Assembly: GCA_036382575.1 (NCBI GenBank)
Contig: DASVHL010000073.1
Location: 1-64,000 of the forward strand
From: UBA6022 sp036382575
Lineage (GTDB): Bacteria > Patescibacteriota > Saccharimonadia > Saccharimonadales > Saccharimonadaceae
Length of the DNA: 64,000 nucleotides
Reading direction: 5' to 3'
Part shown: positions 31,553 through 41,480 of the stretch, one piece after another
Layout of the letters: each line of letters starts with the position of its first letter
Numbering within the stretch: position 1 is the first letter of the stretch
The notes under the pieces: model-generated
Told to the model about the DNA's origin: nothing
Database searches by the model: none
What the model saw: the letters and a program-made list of their open reading frames with translations, nothing else
Program-made: the position numbers and the translations under genes

Positions 31553-33316
31553 GTGGCGCTTTTGACTGACGACATTCAAGAAAAGCTGACCAGCCTTCTG
31601 ATTGATGAAGGTTTGGTGGCGGAGCCATTGCTGCGTGACGCTGAAAAAACTGCCAAAGAGCAGACTAAGCCACTTCTTGTCGTGTTAACCGAACAAGGGA
31701 TCGTTGATGATGAATTATTGACTCATGCGATCGCTCAAGTATCTGGCGTACCGTACGTCAACCTTAGCAACAGTATTATTGATCAGAACGTATTAGCATT
31801 GTTGCCAGAGGATATCGCTGAGCGATTTATGGCCGTACCGCTTGCTGAGGTTCAGAACCGGCTTGCTGTGGCAATGATCGATGCCAATAACGTTCAGGCG
31901 GTTGACTATTTGGCAAACCGTATTCAACGACCTATCAAGGTATTTATGGCCTCTGAGACAGGGGTTCGTCATGTACTGGATCAATATCGTACCGATCTTT
32001 CGAGTGTCGATGAAGCTGCAGTTGCTTCGCAGCAGGAAGCGTCAGTAGCGGGTGAGAGCGATATTAAAACTATCGTGCAGGATTCACCAATTAGCCGTGC
32101 TCTCAGCACCATTTTGGAATATGCCGTCAAATCACGTGCCAGTGATGTTCATATCGAACCACTTGAAAAAGCGCTCAAGATTCGCTGTCGTGTTGATGGC
32201 GTGCTCCGTGAAATTATGCAGCTGCCAAAATCAATTGAGCCAGCTCTTGTTAGTCGTATCAAGATTCTGTCTAACCTCAAGATTGATGAACACCGCATTC
32301 CACAAGATGGTCAATTTACGGTTAAAGTTGCCACTAAAGAAGTCGACCTTCGTATTGCTGTCAGCCCAGTCGTTTGGGGTGAACAGGTGGTGATTCGTTT
32401 GCTTGATAAATCAGGTAATAGCTTTGATCTTGAAGAGATGGGCTATGCTGGTCGTGCCTTGCGGACTATTAAAAAAGGTATTCGCCGACCAAATGGTATG
32501 GTCTTAACCTCTGGGCCAACTGGATCAGGTAAGTCGACGAGTTTGTATGCACTCATTAAAGAAATTAAAGACGACACGGTCAACATTGTGACCCTGGAAG
32601 ACCCTGTCGAGTATAAGATGGACGGTGTGAATCAGATTCAGGTGAATGCTGAAGTCGGACTGACATTTGCCAACGGCCTTCGGTCAATTCTGCGCCAAGA
32701 CCCTGATGTTGTAATGGTAGGGGAGATCCGTGACCCCGAGACAGCGGCACTTGCTGTTCAGGCGGCATTAACAGGTCACTTGGTATTTAGCACGCTGCAC
32801 ACTAACTCTGCTGCTGGCGTGTTGCCACGTCTACTAGATATGAAGGTAGAGCCTTTCTTGATTGCCAGTACGGTGAATACAATTATCGGACAACGTTTGG
32901 TGCGCCGTGTGGCCGAAAAGCGCGACGTCTACCAGTCTTCACCGATTGAAACGCAGAATATTATGGCGACCGTCGGTCATCTGTTACCGAAGACAAAAGC
33001 CGATGTTGCGCGCGTTTCAGAAGATTTAGGCTATAAAGACTTGCCACTCGCTGGCCAAAGCGCTTATACTTTAGTCAAGGGAAAAGATACCTTGCAAACA
33101 CCACGAGGATATTCGGGTCGAGCTGGTCTGTATGAAGTGATGGACGTCACGACTGAGATCCAGGACCTGATCGTTGCTCGGTCAACCAGTGCCGAGATCC
33201 AACGTAAAGCTGTCGAGCAGGGTATGATTACTCTCCGGCAAGATGGCTACCTCAAGGCATTACAGGGCATTACAACAATCGAAGAAGTCAATCGCGTGGC
33301 CGCGGATACAGCATAA
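31553..33316 (+). CDS. pilB: Type IV pilus assembly ATPase PilB
   Basis: PilB powers pilin polymerisation. The 587-residue protein has the N-terminal MshEN domain (residues 1-150), an N2 domain (SRASDVHIEPLEKALKIRCRVDG) and the motor: Walker A GPTGSGKST near residue 320, Asp box, Walker B VVMVGEIRDPETA and His box TGHLVFSTLHTN. GYSGRAGLYEV is present, but the four cysteines that usually bind zinc before it are missing. The start is GTG at 31553 with AGGAG upstream. Confidence 0.95.
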   Translation: MALLTDDIQEKLTSLLIDEGLVAEPLLRDAEKTAKEQTKPLLVVLTEQGIVDDELLTHAIAQVSGVPYVNLSNSIIDQNVLALLPEDIAERFMAVPLAEVQNRLAVAMIDANNVQAVDYLANRIQRPIKVFMASETGVRHVLDQYRTDLSSVDEAAVASQQEASVAGESDIKTIVQDSPISRALSTILEYAVKSRASDVHIEPLEKALKIRCRVDGVLREIMQLPKSIEPALVSRIKILSNLKIDEHRIPQDGQFTVKVATKEVDLRIAVSPVVWGEQVVIRLLDKSGNSFDLEEMGYAGRALRTIKKGIRRPNGMVLTSGPTGSGKSTSLYALIKEIKDDTVNIVTLEDPVEYKMDGVNQIQVNAEVGLTFANGLRSILRQDPDVVMVGEIRDPETAALAVQAALTGHLVFSTLHTNSAAGVLPRLLDMKVEPFLIASTVNTIIGQRLVRRVAEKRDVYQSSPIETQNIMATVGHLLPKTKADVARVSEDLGYKDLPLAGQSAYTLVKGKDTLQTPRGYSGRAGLYEVMDVTTEIQDLIVARSTSAEIQRKAVEQGMITLRQDGYLKALQGITTIEEVNRVAADTA

Positions 33317-33332
33317 GAAGGGTGGAAAAGAT

Positions 33333-34403
33333 ATGAACAATCAAGAACTGAGAATCGAAGTACTGCTCGAAGAAGTGGTTAAAAAACGTGCATCGGATCT
33401 TCACCTTCAGGTTGGCTTGCCGCCAATGTTGCGTGTTGACGGTAGTCTGCAGCCAATTCCTGGCTACGACGTGATGGATGAGCCGGCGGTTGAGTCGCTG
33501 GTATTCGCAATTCTCGACCAAGACCAGCAGCAAATCCTTCTAAAAGACAAGGAATTCGACTTTAGCTTCGCCTTTGGTACACTCGGTCGTTTCCGTGTGA
33601 ATGCTTTTCATGAGCGTGGCAACTTGGCCGCCGCTCTTCGTTTAATTCCAAATGAAATTAAATCTGTCACAGAGCTTGGTATGCCATCAGTGGTTATGGG
33701 CTTTGCTGATTATCCACGTGGCTTGGTGCTCGTGACTGGTCCGACTGGATCGGGTAAGTCAACCACACTAGCTGCACTTGTCGACAAGATCAATACTGAA
33801 CGTGCCGATCACATTATTACTATCGAAGATCCAATTGAATTTACGCATAAGTCAAAGAAATCGGTTATCGTACAGCGCGAAGTGCATTACGATACCTACT
33901 CGTTCTCGGCGGCGCTTCGTTCAAGCTTGCGTCAGGATCCAGATGTCGTCTTGATTGGTGAGATGCGTGACCTTGAGACCATCAGTGCCGCAATTACGAT
34001 TGCAGAAACAGGTCACTTGGTCTTTGCGACACTTCACACCAACAGTGCGGCACAATCAATCGATCGTATGATCGACGTCTTCCCGCCGCACCAGCAACCA
34101 CAGATCCGTGCTCAGCTGTCTAACATTTTGATGGCGATCTGTTCACAGCGTCTCGTACCGGCTATCGGCGGCGGCCGTGTTGTAGCAGCTGAGGTCCTTG
34201 TGGCTAACCCGGCTGTCCGTAACATTATTCGTGAAGGTAAATCACACCAGCTTGATGCGGTTATCCAGACTGGTGCCGACCAAGGAATGCAGACAATGGA
34301 CCGTACGCTTGTAAATCTGATTCAGAGCGGTACGGTGACGTACGACGAAGCTCGCAACTTTGCGGTTGATATCACTGAATTTGATAGGTTGATGCGAGGC
34401 TAG
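33333..34403 (+). CDS. pilT: Twitching motility ATPase PilT
   Basis: PilT powers pilus retraction. The 356-residue protein lacks the MshEN domain and has ASDLHLQVGLPPMLRVDGSL, Walker A GPTGSGKST near residue 137, Walker B VVLIGEMRDLETI, His box TGHLVFATLHTNSA and the C-terminal AVRNIIREGK, the conserved PilT motif needed for retraction. The ATG at 33333 is chosen by homology and GGTGG upstream. The presence of pilT implies dynamic, not static, pili. Confidence 0.95.
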   Translation: MNNQELRIEVLLEEVVKKRASDLHLQVGLPPMLRVDGSLQPIPGYDVMDEPAVESLVFAILDQDQQQILLKDKEFDFSFAFGTLGRFRVNAFHERGNLAAALRLIPNEIKSVTELGMPSVVMGFADYPRGLVLVTGPTGSGKSTTLAALVDKINTERADHIITIEDPIEFTHKSKKSVIVQREVHYDTYSFSAALRSSLRQDPDVVLIGEMRDLETISAAITIAETGHLVFATLHTNSAAQSIDRMIDVFPPHQQPQIRAQLSNILMAICSQRLVPAIGGGRVVAAEVLVANPAVRNIIREGKSHQLDAVIQTGADQGMQTMDRTLVNLIQSGTVTYDEARNFAVDITEFDRLMRG

Positions 34404-34404
34404 A

Positions 34405-35616
34405 ATGCGAAAGTTTAACTACCAGGCGCGTGATGGTTCGACGAATAAAATAGTCAAAGCGACAGTTCAGGCGGAATCAGAAAATTCTGCTGCTAAGCTC
34501 TTGATTGCACAGGGTTTCACACCGCTTGATATTAAAGAGGTTAATGAAGAGGGCAGCTTTTTTGGTCGTCTAGCGGGTCGTATTACAACCAAGGATAAAA
34601 TTGTCTTTACTCGCCAGCTAGCAACACTTATTGGAGCTGGTCTGCCGTTATCGCAAAGTATGCATACCGTGTTGGAGCAAACTGCTAATAAGCAACTGCA
34701 AGCAGTGGTCGAAGATATTGTGACTTCAATTGAAGGCGGTAAGTCGCTTACTGACTCGTTTGCTAAGCACCCAGAGGTGTTTGATAAGGTCTTCTTGGCC
34801 TTGATCGCCGCAGGTGAGGCGTCTGGTACGCTTGATGAATCACTTCGTCGGCTTGCAGCGCAGCAGGAAAAAGATGCAGCCATGATGAGCAAGATCAAGG
34901 GTGCATTAACTTATCCTGTAATTGTCCTCGTAGTTATCTTTGGCGTTATGGCATTTATGTTCTTCACCGTTGTTCCACAGGTTGAAAAACTATATGTTGA
35001 TATGAAAAAGACGTTGCCATTTTTGACCCAGGCGATGGTTTCAACGGCTGATTTTGTTTTACATTTTTGGTGGCTAGTGGCCATTGTATTGGGTGCAGCA
35101 ATTTACTTCTTCCTTCAATACCTACGTACAGACAGTGGAATTAAATTTAAAGACACCTTTAAATTAAATGTTCCGCTGTTTGGAACTATGTTCCGAAAAT
35201 TATATATGGCACGCTTGGCACGAACAGGACAAACACTTCTTTCTACAGGTGTCGCTATGCTTGATATGCTTCGTATTACCAGTGAAGCTGTGAATAACAG
35301 CGTTATTAGTGAGAGTGTTAATCGAGCTGCTGAAAAGGTAAAGGGTGGCAAGGCGCTATCGACTGCCTTGCAAACCGAAGACTATATATTGCCACTGGTA
35401 CCACAGATGATTAAGATCGGTGAACAGTCTGGTAAGATTGATGAAATGATGGGGAAAACTGCCCAAGTTTACGAGGATGAGCTTGATGAAGAGATCAAGG
35501 CAATTTCGACGGCAATTGAACCAATTTTGATGGTCGTGCTGGCGGTTGTGGCCGGTGGTATGGTCGGCGCGATCCTCTTACCGATCTATAGTTTAGTAAA
35601 TGGGATCAATGTATAG
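34405..35616 (+). CDS. pilC: Type IV pilus platform protein PilC
   Basis: PilC/GspF is the inner-membrane platform. The 403-residue protein has two T2SSF domains (about 68-190 and 270-395), three or four membrane helices (AFMFFTVVPQVEKLY region and the C-terminus) and the signatures FTRQLATLIGAGLPLSQSM and RLARTGQTLLSTGVAMLDML. It directly follows pilT with one base between. Confidence 0.95.
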   Translation: MRKFNYQARDGSTNKIVKATVQAESENSAAKLLIAQGFTPLDIKEVNEEGSFFGRLAGRITTKDKIVFTRQLATLIGAGLPLSQSMHTVLEQTANKQLQAVVEDIVTSIEGGKSLTDSFAKHPEVFDKVFLALIAAGEASGTLDESLRRLAAQQEKDAAMMSKIKGALTYPVIVLVVIFGVMAFMFFTVVPQVEKLYVDMKKTLPFLTQAMVSTADFVLHFWWLVAIVLGAAIYFFLQYLRTDSGIKFKDTFKLNVPLFGTMFRKLYMARLARTGQTLLSTGVAMLDMLRITSEAVNNSVISESVNRAAEKVKGGKALSTALQTEDYILPLVPQMIKIGEQSGKIDEMMGKTAQVYEDELDEEIKAISTAIEPILMVVLAVVAGGMVGAILLPIYSLVNGINV

Positions 35617-35706
35617 ACAAAGCGTAGCCCAGTAGGGTACTATAAGCCTAAGCGTTTTGACGCACGTAAGCAAACATTTGTTCATAGAAAGGTGGAAAAA
35701 TATTTT

Positions 35707-36180
35707 ATGAACGTTACACAGAAAAACACTCAAAAAGGATTCACGATTATCGAAGTGGTCTTGGTGCTTGCAATTGCAGCCTTGATTTTCTTGATGGTCT
35801 TTATTGCACTACCTGCATTGCAGCGTAGCCAACGAGATACACAGCGCAAGGCTGATGTAGCTCGTGTTCAGACGGCAATCCAGAACTACCAGTCAAACAA
35901 TCGTAATGCGCTACCTAGCGATGATGACTTTAACAAAGTACTCATTCCAAAGTACCTGACTGTTAATGGTAGTGATTCGTTCGCAGACCCGAATGGTAAT
36001 GACTATAGCTTTAAGTCAGGTACTGCACCAAATGAATTCGATACCAAAGATTCATTCATGTACTTTACGCGTGGCGCTGTTTGTAACGGCGACAGTGGAC
36101 CAAAAGTTGGTCAGGGCCAATCAAAGGTTGCTATTCAGTACAAGCTCGAAGGTGGTGGCACCGCTTGTGTTAACAACTAA
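35707..36180 (+). CDS. Type IV major pilin-like protein
   Basis: The 157-residue prepilin has a short leader ending QKG, cleaved before FTIIEVVLVLAIAALIFLMV, with the conserved Glu5. The globular domain has two cysteines (AVCNGDSG and GGTACVNN) that can form the C-terminal disulfide loop of pilins. The ATG at 35707 is chosen over a GTG at 35692. It is monocistronic: a spacer follows pilC and a strong terminator ends it, as expected for the most abundant subunit. Confidence 0.88.
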   Translation: MNVTQKNTQKGFTIIEVVLVLAIAALIFLMVFIALPALQRSQRDTQRKADVARVQTAIQNYQSNNRNALPSDDDFNKVLIPKYLTVNGSDSFADPNGNDYSFKSGTAPNEFDTKDSFMYFTRGAVCNGDSGPKVGQGQSKVAIQYKLEGGGTACVNN

Positions 36181-36198
36181 GCAGTAAATGCTTTGACG

Positions 36199-36229
36199 AA
36201 AAACCTCGCTGAATATCAGCGGGGTTTTT
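36199..36229 (+). terminator. Terminator of the pilin gene
   Basis: A 14-bp stem (36199-36212 with 36216-36229, one G-T pair) includes a five-T tail. Confidence 0.9.
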
Positions 36230-36262
36230 CAATTGGTAACCTTTTAAGGTATGATAGTGCTT

Positions 36263-37141
36263 ATGGATGAATTACTTATATATATTATTTTGGCAGTACT
36301 TGGCCTTATGCTAGGCAGCTTTGCGGGGGCAAGCGTCTGGCGCATACGAGCGTATCAACTACGTAGTGATAAAAAGGCTGGTGAATCGGTCGATAAGGCC
36401 GAATACAGCCACCTGGCACCGTTAACCAAGGCAACGGTGAAGACTGACCGATCGCGTTGTTTGCACTGTCAGCATTCGCTTGCATGGTATGATCTTTTGC
36501 CACTAGTCAGCTGGGTAAGCTTAGGGGGCAAATGCCGCTATTGTCGTGCGAAAATTGGTCAGTTTGAGCCATTAATCGAACTGGGCCTGGCGGCTTTCTT
36601 TGTGGTGTCATTCTGGGCCTGGCCAGTAGCACTCGATAGCGCACTGATGGTGGCTCAATTTTGCGTATGGCTTGTCGCAGGTGTGCTATTAGCAATTTTG
36701 TTTGCATATGATTTGAAGTGGTACTTACTCCCTAACCGGATCGTCTTTCCGCTTATTGTCCTGGGAATGGCCTATGTCGCCTTAGGACTAGTGAGCGGGC
36801 CTATGACGCTGGCGGCTTTGACGTCGATAGCGGGATCGGTGGCCATCCTGAGTGGTCTGTACTATCTTTTGTGGGTTGTTTCAAAAGGTCAGTGGATTGG
36901 GTTCGGTGATGTTAAGTTAGGATTGGCTTTGGCTTTCTTTGCGGCTGACTGGCAACTGGCGTTTATTGCCTTGTTTGCTGCTAATCTCATCGGTTGTCTC
37001 CTGGTTATTCCAGGAATGGTAACAGGTAAGGTAACTCGAACCACGCGTATTCCGTTCGGTCCGTTATTGATTTTAGGCACGGTGATAGCTGTACTATGGG
37101 GTCCGCACCTGGTTCAGGCATATTTTACATTGGCATTTTAA
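36263..37141 (+). CDS. pilD: Prepilin peptidase (leader peptidase / N-methyltransferase)
   Basis: This membrane aspartic peptidase cleaves and may methylate prepilins. The 292-residue protein has about seven membrane helices, the cytoplasmic zinc-like site with two CxxC pairs (CLHC and CRYC), the first catalytic Asp in FAYDLKWYLLPNRI and the second in GFGDVKLG. TATGAT lies about 10 bases before the ATG at 36263, so it is likely leaderless; an ATG at 36251 overlaps that -10 element. Confidence 0.95.
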   Translation: MDELLIYIILAVLGLMLGSFAGASVWRIRAYQLRSDKKAGESVDKAEYSHLAPLTKATVKTDRSRCLHCQHSLAWYDLLPLVSWVSLGGKCRYCRAKIGQFEPLIELGLAAFFVVSFWAWPVALDSALMVAQFCVWLVAGVLLAILFAYDLKWYLLPNRIVFPLIVLGMAYVALGLVSGPMTLAALTSIAGSVAILSGLYYLLWVVSKGQWIGFGDVKLGLALAFFAADWQLAFIALFAANLIGCLLVIPGMVTGKVTRTTRIPFGPLLILGTVIAVLWGPHLVQAYFTLAF

Positions 37142-37191
37142 ACTGTCAAAGTCCTTATCTGGCCAAACTTCTTATGCTATAATGAGCGCAC

Positions 37192-37941
37192 ATGGCCACA
37201 AAAATAGACAGCGGTTTTACAATTATCGAATCAATGCTCTTTTTAGGGGTAGCTGGCGCTTTAACCGTCGCTATTTTGGCCGGATCTGGACTTGCAATTA
37301 ATCAACAACGCTACCGAGATAGTGTGAACTCATTAAAATCGTTATTGCAGGAACAATATAGTGAGGCGACAAATGTCGTTAATGACCGTGCCGGTACTGA
37401 GGCGTGTGCCAATAATGCGGTTATTGTCAGTCCGCCTGATGCCGTGACATCCCCACAGCTTCGTGGGACAAGTGAGTGTACGATAATGGGGCGCTTTATC
37501 ACTATTGATAGTACGGGTAAATTGGTCAACACGTCGAGCGTCGTAGGCTATCATACGCCAGGCGCTGCCGAGGCCACGAGCGATATTGCTGAGATAAAGA
37601 CTAATTACAAACTAGGAATATCCAGTCTTAGCAGAGAGGAATTTGATATTGCTTGGGGAGCAGAAGTGGTCAAGCCACAGACAACAACAGTAATGCCATT
37701 CTCGATGCTTATTTTACGCTCTCCACTGAGCGGTTCGATTATGACATACACGACCGAAGGGGTTACAGCGGATCTTATCGGTATGGTTGATGCGGCGAAT
37801 GTTAATAAAACAGTTAATCTGTGTCTTAACACACCTGCCACTGCAATAGCGGGTGGGCGAATGGCAGTCCAGATTATGCCATATGCAACCAACCAGGGGT
37901 CGATTCAGGTGCCCCCAGGAGAAATGAACGTATGCGACTAA
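37192..37941 (+). CDS. Pseudopilin-like protein
   Basis: The 249-residue protein has a short leader ending DSG, then FTIIESMLFLGVAGALTVAIL, a prepilin N-terminus with Glu5. The globular domain is not recognised. TATAAT (37178-37183) lies 8 bases before the ATG, so this starts a leaderless transcript with the next three genes. It may prime pili or sit at the tip. Confidence 0.8.
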   Translation: MATKIDSGFTIIESMLFLGVAGALTVAILAGSGLAINQQRYRDSVNSLKSLLQEQYSEATNVVNDRAGTEACANNAVIVSPPDAVTSPQLRGTSECTIMGRFITIDSTGKLVNTSSVVGYHTPGAAEATSDIAEIKTNYKLGISSLSREEFDIAWGAEVVKPQTTTVMPFSMLILRSPLSGSIMTYTTEGVTADLIGMVDAANVNKTVNLCLNTPATAIAGGRMAVQIMPYATNQGSIQVPPGEMNVCD

Positions 37942-38576
37942 ATAGTACATCCGAACGAGGCGATACGCTTATTGAGGTGATGTTTGCTTTTGCTATCTTT
38001 GCGCTGGTGGCTGTGAGTAGCTTAACGATCATGAATCAGGGTATCTCTACGGCACAACGTTCGCTTGAGATTACGCTCGTGCGTGCGCAAATGGATGCCC
38101 AGGCTGAGGCGATTCGGTATATCCACCAAGCTTACGTAAGTAGTTACCAGCGTAACGGAGCGGCTCCAGCAGATGGCACTACTGCCGCTGAATGGATTAA
38201 AATGACAAGCAAAACTAGCGGTAAGGGTGTTGGTGCCGCTTCTACGTTTGGTGCGGCGAACGGTCCATTATGTTCTGATTTATCAAATGTTCAGGCCCCA
38301 TTTATCCTTAATGCTCGTACAGCCGAGGTGTGGAATTCAAGCCCGTCTACATCACCAGCTGCCGGTTCGTCTTTGCCGCCATTCTCTCAGGTGATTTATA
38401 ATGATGATTCGAGTATTGATAAGGCCTATGGTATTTGGATCGAGGCGGTTCCATCACCGAATAGCAGTAATGGAACCGGCTTTGTCGATTTTCATATTCG
38501 AGCATGTTGGAGTGGTGCCGGTAGTGCTACACCTGTTACATTAGGAACAATTGTGAGGTTATATGAACCACGATAA
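37932..38576 (+). CDS. Pseudopilin-like protein with atypical cleavage site
   Basis: The 214-residue protein has ERGDTLIEVMFAFAIFALVAVSS: Gly-Asp in place of the common Gly-Phe at the cleavage site, with Glu5 kept. A PilV-like role is likely from the order of the cluster. It overlaps the genes on both sides by 10 and 14 bases, so translation is coupled. Confidence 0.78.
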   Translation: MRLNSTSERGDTLIEVMFAFAIFALVAVSSLTIMNQGISTAQRSLEITLVRAQMDAQAEAIRYIHQAYVSSYQRNGAAPADGTTAAEWIKMTSKTSGKGVGAASTFGAANGPLCSDLSNVQAPFILNARTAEVWNSSPSTSPAAGSSLPPFSQVIYNDDSSIDKAYGIWIEAVPSPNSSNGTGFVDFHIRACWSGAGSATPVTLGTIVRLYEPR

Positions 38577-39300
38577 GACACACGGTTTTACATTAATTGA
38601 GTTGATGCTTGCCATGACGTTTATTGCCGTATTATTAATGGCGATCGCTATGACAACAATTCAAATTGGTAACATATATAATAAAGGTATTACACTGCGA
38701 GAAGTGAATCAGGCAGGACGATCTATTTCTGACGAGTTGCAGCGTAGCATTGCATCTGCGTCACCGTTTGATGTCACTCCGAGAACTGATGATTCACCGG
38801 CAACGATTGATTCAAAGTATATTGTTCGCGATGGGGGTGGCCGATTGTGTCTAGGGCGTTATACGTATGTCTGGAACTATGGTAGGGCGATCGCTAAACT
38901 ACCCGGTGCGCCAGATGTGTTCAACAGCTACAAGAATCTCGATAATTCATTAACGCCAGTACGCTTTGCGAAAGTAACAGATCCTGATGGTGCATTGTGT
39001 ACAGATCCAACGGCGAATGTATTACGGGAAAACGCAACCGAGATGCTTGTGAGTGGTGACCGTAATCTAGTCATGCATGCATTTGACATTAAAACCACTC
39101 CTAAGGCCCAGGACCCAACGACTGGTCAAACAATTTATTCTATCTCTATGACCATTGGCACGAATGATCACGAACAGTTAACGACAAATAATGCATCGTG
39201 TAAGCCGCCGGCTGAAGGTACGGGCGTAGAGGATTATTGTTCGGTAAATCAATTTGATATTATTGCGCGAGCAGGTAACAAGGCAGGGGGAGACAGATAA
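38563..39300 (+). CDS. PilW-like pseudopilin
   Basis: The 245-residue protein has leader THG then FTLIELMLAMTFIAVLLMAIAM, a good prepilin N-terminus. The body contains QAGRSISDELQRSIASASPF, a pattern of PilW-type minor pilins. It is the third of four overlapping minor pilin genes. Confidence 0.8.
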   Translation: MNHDKTHGFTLIELMLAMTFIAVLLMAIAMTTIQIGNIYNKGITLREVNQAGRSISDELQRSIASASPFDVTPRTDDSPATIDSKYIVRDGGGRLCLGRYTYVWNYGRAIAKLPGAPDVFNSYKNLDNSLTPVRFAKVTDPDGALCTDPTANVLRENATEMLVSGDRNLVMHAFDIKTTPKAQDPTTGQTIYSISMTIGTNDHEQLTTNNASCKPPAEGTGVEDYCSVNQFDIIARAGNKAGGDR

Positions 39301-39301
39301 T

Positions 39302-40486
39302 ATGGCAGCGAAACGACATAATTCACAACACGAAAGAGGTGCTGTTGCGCTCTTTGTGGTTGTTTTTGCAACACTCTTAATGATAGTTATCACGATCAGC
39401 TTTGTCCAGCTAATGATCAAAGACCAGCGACAGGCGACCGCAAGTGATCTGTCTCAGAGTGCTTATGATTCGGCAAAGTCTGGGGTTGAGGATGCTAAGC
39501 GTCTATTGCTGCTTGATCAAGCCTGTCGCAATGGGACTGCAGCACCTGCTGTTAACTGTACGGCCGTCACCAACGCAATTAATGCCGGCCAGTGCAATAC
39601 AATTGCCGCTTACTTCGGCGATCCGAATGATCCAGAAACGATGATTCAGCAGAATCAAGGTGATTCGACGCTACAGCAATCGTATACATGCGTGAAGATT
39701 GTTCCAAACACTATTGATTACAAGGCAATCCTGGACCTTAATCAGTCAAATATTGTTCCGCTTAAGGGAGTCAGTCAATTTGACAGTGTTCGCATTAGTT
39801 GGTTTACGCACGAGGACGTGGCAACAAGTGGGGCTGGTCAGACGGTCGCTTTTCCTAATAGTGGTCCAAGCGTATCATTACCGCAAACTCCAGAGTGGGA
39901 GGTGAATATGCCGTCACTACTACGGGCGCAGCTTATGCAGTTTGGTCCAAACTTCAAACTCTCTGACTTTGATGATTCGCAGCCAGGTAATAAAAGTAAC
40001 GCCAATACGTTGTTTTTATATCCTTCGGCAACTGGTGTCGACACATTAAGCTTTGGCCTTGATACGCCACGTCGTAGCGCTTCGGCTGCACCACAGTCGG
40101 TACGATGCAACAATAGTTTCTTGAGCGCCGAGTATGCCTGTAGCGTGACATTGTCGTTACCTGATCCAATGACGGGGAATGCTGCTCAGCGGACTGCATT
40201 TTTAAATCTCAGTGCCCTGTATAACGGCGCGAATTATAAAGTTGAGCTTTTAAATGCGGGTACTGTCGTTGAGTTTGATCACGTTCAGCCAAAAGTTGAT
40301 TCAACAGGACGAGCCAATAATATGTTCCGGCGCGTAGAGAGTCGAATTGAATTTAAGACAGATTTCGCGTATCCACAAGCAGCGGTTGATATCGAAGGTG
40401 ATCTATGTAAGAACTTTGTTGTAACCGACAAAGATCCAACGGCATCTGATAGCTTTGGGTATCCCACATCAACCTGCAAGCCGTAA
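39302..40486 (+). CDS. PilX-like pilus protein
   Basis: The 394-residue protein has ERGAVALFVVVFATLLMIVIT at the N-terminus: one membrane helix after an Arg-Gly, without the Glu5, as in PilX-type proteins. SQSAYDSAKSGVEDAKRLLLL follows the helix. The rest is an uncharacterised outer domain. The ATG at 39302 is chosen because it lies right after the PilW stop with GGGGGAG upstream. Confidence 0.7.
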   Translation: MAAKRHNSQHERGAVALFVVVFATLLMIVITISFVQLMIKDQRQATASDLSQSAYDSAKSGVEDAKRLLLLDQACRNGTAAPAVNCTAVTNAINAGQCNTIAAYFGDPNDPETMIQQNQGDSTLQQSYTCVKIVPNTIDYKAILDLNQSNIVPLKGVSQFDSVRISWFTHEDVATSGAGQTVAFPNSGPSVSLPQTPEWEVNMPSLLRAQLMQFGPNFKLSDFDDSQPGNKSNANTLFLYPSATGVDTLSFGLDTPRRSASAAPQSVRCNNSFLSAEYACSVTLSLPDPMTGNAAQRTAFLNLSALYNGANYKVELLNAGTVVEFDHVQPKVDSTGRANNMFRRVESRIEFKTDFAYPQAAVDIEGDLCKNFVVTDKDPTASDSFGYPTSTCKP

Positions 40487-40493
40487 GACGCTA

Positions 40494-41408
40494 TCAGTCG
40501 GTGTCGCTATGAAATTTCTCGTAGACTTCGCGAAGGTGTTCGTCGGTTACGTGTGTGTAAACTTGTGTCGTGCTGATGTTGCTGTGACCGAGCATCACTT
40601 GGACGCTGCGAAGATCTGCACCATTCATTAAAAGATCAGTAGCAAAGCTGTGCCGCATGGTGTGGGGACTAACGTGTTTGGTGATGCCAGCAAGCTTGGC
40701 GTATTTGGTGATAATTCGCTGAATACTTCGTGTGCTCAGGCGGCGGTAGTCGCCACTAGTGGTGGCGGTGTTGTTGCGGCTATAGCTTAGGAAGAGGGGT
40801 GGGAGGTTATCAAGTCTGGCAGCCAGGTAGTCTTCAACTCGGCTAGCAGCTGCTTCGCCAATAAAGACCGGCCGATCTTTTTGACCTTTTCCGCGGACCA
40901 TAAACTCGCGTCGCTTTGTATTCACGTGATCACGATTTAAGTTGACTAGTTCTGAGACACGAAGGCCACTAGAGAATAAGAGCTCGACAATTGCACGGTC
41001 GCGAAGTCCAGTCTCGTTATCAAGTGGTATGCCATCGAGCATGCGAGCAACTTCGTCATAGTGAAGAAAGGTGACTTGTTTTCGGGTGATCTTTGGTAAT
41101 TCAATTTTTTCAGGACTCAGGCTGGGGATGTCTCGTTTAGATAGATAGGTGAGAAAACCTCGCAAGGCGATCAGGTGGTAGCTTTGGGTAATTGTAGCCA
41201 ACTCATCATCGTTGTTGTTTTTGTAACGGTTTAGCCAAAGTCGATATTTGCGAACAATCTCTGATGTGATTTTATCAACGGTAATATCGTCTGTAAATTC
41301 AACAAAACGTTCTAGATATAACGCGTAGTTTTCGGCTGTTTTAGCGGAACGGCCACCCTCTACTTCAAGATGCTCGATGAAGTCGTGCAAGAGTTCTGAT
41401 ACATACAT
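40494..41408 (-). CDS. Tyrosine recombinase, XerC/XerD type
   Basis: The 304-residue protein has an N-terminal SAM-like core-binding domain (residues 1-95) and a catalytic domain with the full set: Arg in SSGLRVSELVNL, Lys in RGKGQKDR, HTMRHSFAT, LGHSNISTTQVYTH with the nucleophilic Tyr. Size and motifs match Xer proteins that resolve chromosome dimers at dif with FtsK. It could be the sole Xer of this genome. TATGCT lies 6 bases before the ATG on the minus strand, so it is leaderless. No mobile element borders it. Confidence 0.9.
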   Translation of the reverse strand: MYVSELLHDFIEHLEVEGGRSAKTAENYALYLERFVEFTDDITVDKITSEIVRKYRLWLNRYKNNNDDELATITQSYHLIALRGFLTYLSKRDIPSLSPEKIELPKITRKQVTFLHYDEVARMLDGIPLDNETGLRDRAIVELLFSSGLRVSELVNLNRDHVNTKRREFMVRGKGQKDRPVFIGEAAASRVEDYLAARLDNLPPLFLSYSRNNTATTSGDYRRLSTRSIQRIITKYAKLAGITKHVSPHTMRHSFATDLLMNGADLRSVQVMLGHSNISTTQVYTHVTDEHLREVYEKFHSDTD

Positions 41409-41480
41409 GGTTCTAGCATAGCGTAGATTGACGATGATGTATAATATGGACCAAGAAGTAATAACACCGAATGGAGTGAT

